A program made the translations under genes and the position numbers. From Starkeya sp. ORNL1 (GTDB lineage: Bacteria; Pseudomonadota; Alphaproteobacteria; Rhizobiales; Xanthobacteraceae): a stretch of 64,000 nt of DNA. The stretch lies in the NCBI RefSeq assembly GCF_012971745.1, contig NZ_CP048834.1, forward strand, positions 4,907,001 through 4,971,000. Direction: 5' to 3'. Of the stretch, positions 61,665-64,000 are shown in pieces. Each line of letters opens with the position of its first letter. The stretch's first letter is position 1. A model generated the notes under the pieces. It saw only the letters and a program-made list of their open reading frames with translations. It searched no databases and was not told the DNA's origin.

Positions 61665-62096
61665 TCACGGCACCTGATCCTCGGCGCCGATAGCCGCGAG
61701 TGCGGCGCGTGCCACCTCGACATCCTGCGCGCCGGTGCCGGAGCCGACGCCGACCGCGCCGACGCACTGCCCCTCGATGAAGATCGGCAGGCCGCCTTCC
61801 AGGTTGGTCAGCCTTCCGCCGGCCGCGATCGCCAGCTTGATCTCGTAATTCGGATCGAGCCGCGAGGACGGCTGCCGGTGCGAGGCGGCGGTGATCGCCT
61901 TCGACAGCGAGGTCTCGCGCGATAGCAGCTTCGCCCCATCCATGCGCACGAAGGCAAGCAGATTGCCGCCATCATCGACGACGCTGATGTTCTGCGGCAC
62001 GCCGAGCGTCTCGGCCTTGGCCACGGCGCCGGCGAGCGCCTTCAGCGCCGCGGCGTGGGTCAGCTTCAGGGCAGGGCGCGTGGTTGTCTCACTCAT
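61665..62096 (-). CDS. GlcG/HbpS family heme-binding protein
   Basis: Protein of 143 residues of the GlcG/HbpS (DUF336) fold. It has LTHAAALKALAGAVAKAETLGVPQNISVVDDGGNLLAFVRMDGAKLLSRE, the family pattern, and a Gly-rich VGAVGVGSGTG turn. Family members bind heme or act with flavin/propanediol-type systems. Start ATG 62096 overlaps the DUF1028 gene by eight bases. The function in this cluster is not known. Confidence 0.87.
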   Translation of the reverse strand: MSETTTRPALKLTHAAALKALAGAVAKAETLGVPQNISVVDDGGNLLAFVRMDGAKLLSRETSLSKAITAASHRQPSSRLDPNYEIKLAIAAGGRLTNLEGGLPIFIEGQCVGAVGVGSGTGAQDVEVARAALAAIGAEDQVP

Positions 62097-62766
62097 CGCC
62101 GGGCACTCCATAGGAAGGCGCGGCCCGGGGATCGAGCGCGCGGGTGACATAGGCGTCCATTTGCGGCTGCCACAGCCGCCACAGTGCGGCGAGTTCACCG
62201 ATCGGATCGGCCTCAGACCAGTCGATGCGCAGGTCCGCGACCGGCCAGCCGACGGTGTCGACCAGCAGCATGCCGGCCGAATGCACCGGACCCTCCTCGC
62301 CGCCCGCCTCCAACGCCGCCAGCATGGCGGCGATGATGCGATTGCCGATGTGCTGGTCCGGACCGGCGAGGAAGGCTTCGACCATGCGCGCCGGCACGTC
62401 CGGATTGGCGAGCAGATTGCCGGCCGCGGCGGCATCGGGCGCCAGCGCGATGCGGTGCGTGCCGAGCGTGTGGGCGCCGGAATGGCCGGCGGCACGGCCC
62501 TGCCGGTCCAGCACCACCACTTGCCGGTAGTCGAAATGCGGCGCCTCGGTTGCGAACCGCGCCATCACCTCATCCGCCGACAATCCCTCAGTGAGCAGGG
62601 CAAGGCCGCGCGGTCCCAGCATCGGATCGGTGATGTTCTGCGTCGCCACCACGCCGACGCCGGCGCGCGCATGGGCGCAGCGGGCGGCGACACACGGGCT
62701 CGACGAGGAGACGGCGATGCCGAACATGCCGGTCCGGGAGCAGCGGGCGGAGATGGAGAAGGTCAT
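62089..62766 (-). CDS. DUF1028 family protein (Ntn-hydrolase-like)
   Basis: Protein of 225 residues of the DUF1028 family: MTFSISARCSRTGMFGIAVSSSSPCVAARCAHARAG near the start and GVGVVATQNITDPMLGPRGL, ending in an NHIGNR-like QHIGNRIIAAMLAAL. The N-terminal Thr-containing strand suggests Ntn-hydrolase ancestry. Such genes often occur next to RidA proteins. Reaction unknown. Confidence 0.87.
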   Translation of the reverse strand: MTFSISARCSRTGMFGIAVSSSSPCVAARCAHARAGVGVVATQNITDPMLGPRGLALLTEGLSADEVMARFATEAPHFDYRQVVVLDRQGRAAGHSGAHTLGTHRIALAPDAAAAGNLLANPDVPARMVEAFLAGPDQHIGNRIIAAMLAALEAGGEEGPVHSAGMLLVDTVGWPVADLRIDWSEADPIGELAALWRLWQPQMDAYVTRALDPRAAPSYGVPGDE

Positions 62767-62782
62767 TCCGGCTTCCCGCGCT

Positions 62783-63202
62783 TCACGAGGGATCGGGGAT
62801 GACGGCGGTCACCTCGATCTCGACCACCCATTCCGGGCGGGCGAGCGCGGGCACGACGAGGCCGGTGGAGCAGGGGAACACCCCCTTCAGCCACTTGCCC
62901 ATTTCCTGGTAGACCGCCTCGCGGTAGCGGATGTCGGTGAGGTAGACGACGATCCGGCAGATGTGCGCCATCTCGCTGCCGGCCTCTTCGAGCAGCAGCT
63001 TGATATTGGCCATCGCCTTGGCGGTCTGCGCGCCGGCATCACCGACATGAAGGCTTTCGCGAGTGTCGAGGTCCTGCGCCACCTGGCCACGCAGGAACAC
63101 CATGGTGCCCCGCGCCACCACGCCCTGCGAGAGATCATTATCGAGCTTCTGCTCGGGATAGGTTTCCTTGGTGTTGAACGGGCGAAGGCGCTTGTGAGCC
63201 AT
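62783..63202 (-). CDS. RidA (YjgF/YER057c) family protein
   Basis: RidA-like deaminase of 139 residues. The core FLRGQVAQDLDTRE, VGDAGAQTAKAMANIKLLLEEAGS and VEIEVTAVIPDPS is present. The catalytic Arg of true RidA (PARxxV region) is not seen; the corresponding segment reads FPCSTGLVVPALARPEW. It may therefore belong to an inactive or different-activity Rid subgroup. ATG 63202 fits the family start. It lies 16 bp upstream of the DUF1028 gene. Confidence 0.85.
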   Translation of the reverse strand: MAHKRLRPFNTKETYPEQKLDNDLSQGVVARGTMVFLRGQVAQDLDTRESLHVGDAGAQTAKAMANIKLLLEEAGSEMAHICRIVVYLTDIRYREAVYQEMGKWLKGVFPCSTGLVVPALARPEWVVEIEVTAVIPDPS

Positions 63203-63263
63203 GGGACGCGGTCTCTCTGCGGTAGGGGTCAAGGAGTGGTGCGGGCGGGCCGGCAGCAACGCA

Positions 63264-63289
63264 GAAGGCCCGCGACAGGTGCGGGCTTC
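63264..63289 (-). terminator. Stem-loop between flavin reductase and RidA genes
   Basis: GAAGGCCCGC and GCGGGCTTC form a stem with one bulged base and a 7-base loop, in the 134-bp gap after the flavin reductase gene on the minus strand. A short pyrimidine stretch but no real T-run follows, so it is a weak terminator or attenuator. Confidence 0.4.
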
Positions 63290-63336
63290 CTCGGGTAACG
63301 ATCTAAAGTCGTCGGGCTGGTCATCCTTGCCCCATG

Positions 63337-63828
63337 TCAGGCTGCGTGCAGTCGTCGGTAGGCGCGGTCGGAATAGATCAGCGGCTCGCCGCTGCCGGTC
63401 TCGACGTCCAGCACTTCGCCGGCGACGATGCGGTGCGAGCCGAAATCGAACACACTGGCGATCCGGCAGTCGAAGCGGCAGAGCGCGCCGTGCAGCAGTG
63501 GCGCGCCGGTGATGCGCCGGTCCCAGGTCCCGGCCTGGAACCGGTCCTCGCGCCATTCCGGGATCAGACCGGCGAAGCTGTCGGCGACACGATGCTGGTC
63601 GGCGGCGAGTATGTTGGCCGCGAACACGTCATTGGCGATCAGGTACGGCAGCGCCCGGCTCTCGCGATGGATGCAGAACAGCACCGACGGCGGCTCCAGC
63701 GAGAGCGAGCAGAGCGTCGAGACGGTGACGCCGAAGCGCCCGGCCTCGCCGTCGGTCGTCACCACGGTGACCCCGGCGGCGGTGCGGCCCATGGCGGCGC
63801 GGAAATGGGTGGGATCAAGCGCGTTCAT
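63337..63828 (-). CDS. Flavin reductase family protein
   Basis: NAD(P)H:flavin reductase domain protein of 163 residues: HFRAAMGRTAAGVTVVTTDGEAGRFGVTVSTLCSLSLEPPSVLFCIHRESR, NDVFAANILAADQHRVAD and the C-terminal FGSHRIVAGEVLDVETG. It differs clearly from the reductase at 37020. Start overlaps the preceding protein (ATGA), so both are translated together; that protein is probably its flavin-dependent partner. Confidence 0.88.
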   Translation of the reverse strand: MNALDPTHFRAAMGRTAAGVTVVTTDGEAGRFGVTVSTLCSLSLEPPSVLFCIHRESRALPYLIANDVFAANILAADQHRVADSFAGLIPEWREDRFQAGTWDRRITGAPLLHGALCRFDCRIASVFDFGSHRIVAGEVLDVETGSGEPLIYSDRAYRRLHAA

Positions 63829-64000
63829 TTACCGGCTCCTCGCACCTTGTCGGAAAGGATCTTGTCGGAAAGTCCTGCGGACTTGCGGACGAAGTCGAGC
63901 GGGCCGTCGAAGTCGAAGCTGTTATAGACCGCGGCCAGGTGATTGAAGTGCGGCGCCTGCGCGAACTGCACGAAGGTCAGCCGGTGCCCGGCATAGTCGG
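63825..64000 (-). CDS. C-terminal fragment of a protein coupled to flavin reductase
   Basis: Only the last 57 residues are in the window, from DYAGHRLTFVQ to the end VRGAGK, including AAVYNSFDFDGPLDFVRK. I do not recognise the family with certainty. Because its stop overlaps the reductase start, it is probably a flavin-dependent monooxygenase or oxidase subunit. The rest lies to the right of the window. Confidence 0.55.
   Translation of the reverse strand, partial: DYAGHRLTFVQFAQAPHFNHLAAVYNSFDFDGPLDFVRKSAGLSDKILSDKVRGAGK

Noticed and set aside
61440..61925. Open frame on the plus strand of 161 codons through the AT-rich island
   Set aside because: Its first third looks protein-like but the rest is antisense to the GlcG/HbpS gene with shadow composition; there is no ribosome-binding site.

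Overview
The window is GC-rich (about two thirds G+C by eye), gene-dense, free of introns, and has no recognisable rRNA, tRNA, CRISPR array or transposase. Gene families, AcoR-type sigma-54 control, many ABC/TRAP uptake systems and short palindromic intergenic elements suggest an alphaproteobacterium of the Hyphomicrobiales (a Bosea/Ancylobacter/Bradyrhizobium-like soil or plant-associated bacterium). This is inference from style; no 16S or other marker gene is present. The region reads as a catabolic island: six complete or nearly complete solute-uptake systems, each next to its own enzymes and usually its own regulator.

Layout. (1) 1-4480 (-): M20 amidohydrolase plus a polar amino-acid ABC transporter (substrate-binding protein cut by the left edge), divergent from a GntR regulator (4642-5274 +), with a 32-bp palindrome between them. 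(2) 5319-11790 (-): a second GntR regulator, a complete branched-chain-type (Liv) ABC transporter, an SDR and a 4-OT tautomerase. Divergent from it, 11971-21265 (+) is a ten-gene catabolic operon: cupin, SDR, aspartate-dehydrogenase-like NadX, DadA-like oxidase, two proline-racemase-family enzymes, NIPSNAP protein, a cobalamin-dependent mutase with fused B12 domain, alpha/beta hydrolase and a DapA-family lyase. This is the least conventional pathway in the window. (3) 21544-26327 (+): prkA-yeaH-spoVR stress/starvation module. Then come a Gly-rich TPR protein whose ribosome-binding site lies in a strong hairpin, a DoxX protein, and an ECF sigma/anti-sigma pair. (4) 29328-40251: a sigma-54 regulon. 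An AcoR-like activator lies among three perfect -24/-12 promoters that drive a PotD-type ABC system with a fused PotB-PotC permease (-), a flavin reductase-DadA-activator operon (-), and a luciferase-like monooxygenase-FAD oxidase operon (+).

(5) 40425-45999 (-): a second PotABCD-type transporter with a class IV aminotransferase and an XRE-cupin regulator. It is divergent from 46165-51498 (+), a non-phosphorylative deoxy-sugar/aldose operon (aldo-keto reductase, lactonase, FucU mutarotase, FAH hydrolase, UxaA-type dehydratase). (6) 51637-56020 (-): SsuABC/TauABC-type transporter with an NtaA/DszA-type flavin monooxygenase. (7) 56097-64000 (-): AroQ, glutathione transferase, TRAP transporter (DctPQM), an enolase-superfamily enzyme with unusual residues, GlcG/HbpS protein, DUF1028 protein, RidA-like protein, flavin reductase and the C-terminal end of a further protein.

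Dispersed short repeats (a 110-bp pair, a 53-bp pair, and one 85-bp element with 31-bp inverted ends) occupy several intergenic gaps. Stem-loops follow two of the binding-protein genes (livJ, dctP) and probably set expression ratios within operons. Assignments rest on reading the sequence and on family knowledge; no database search was run.
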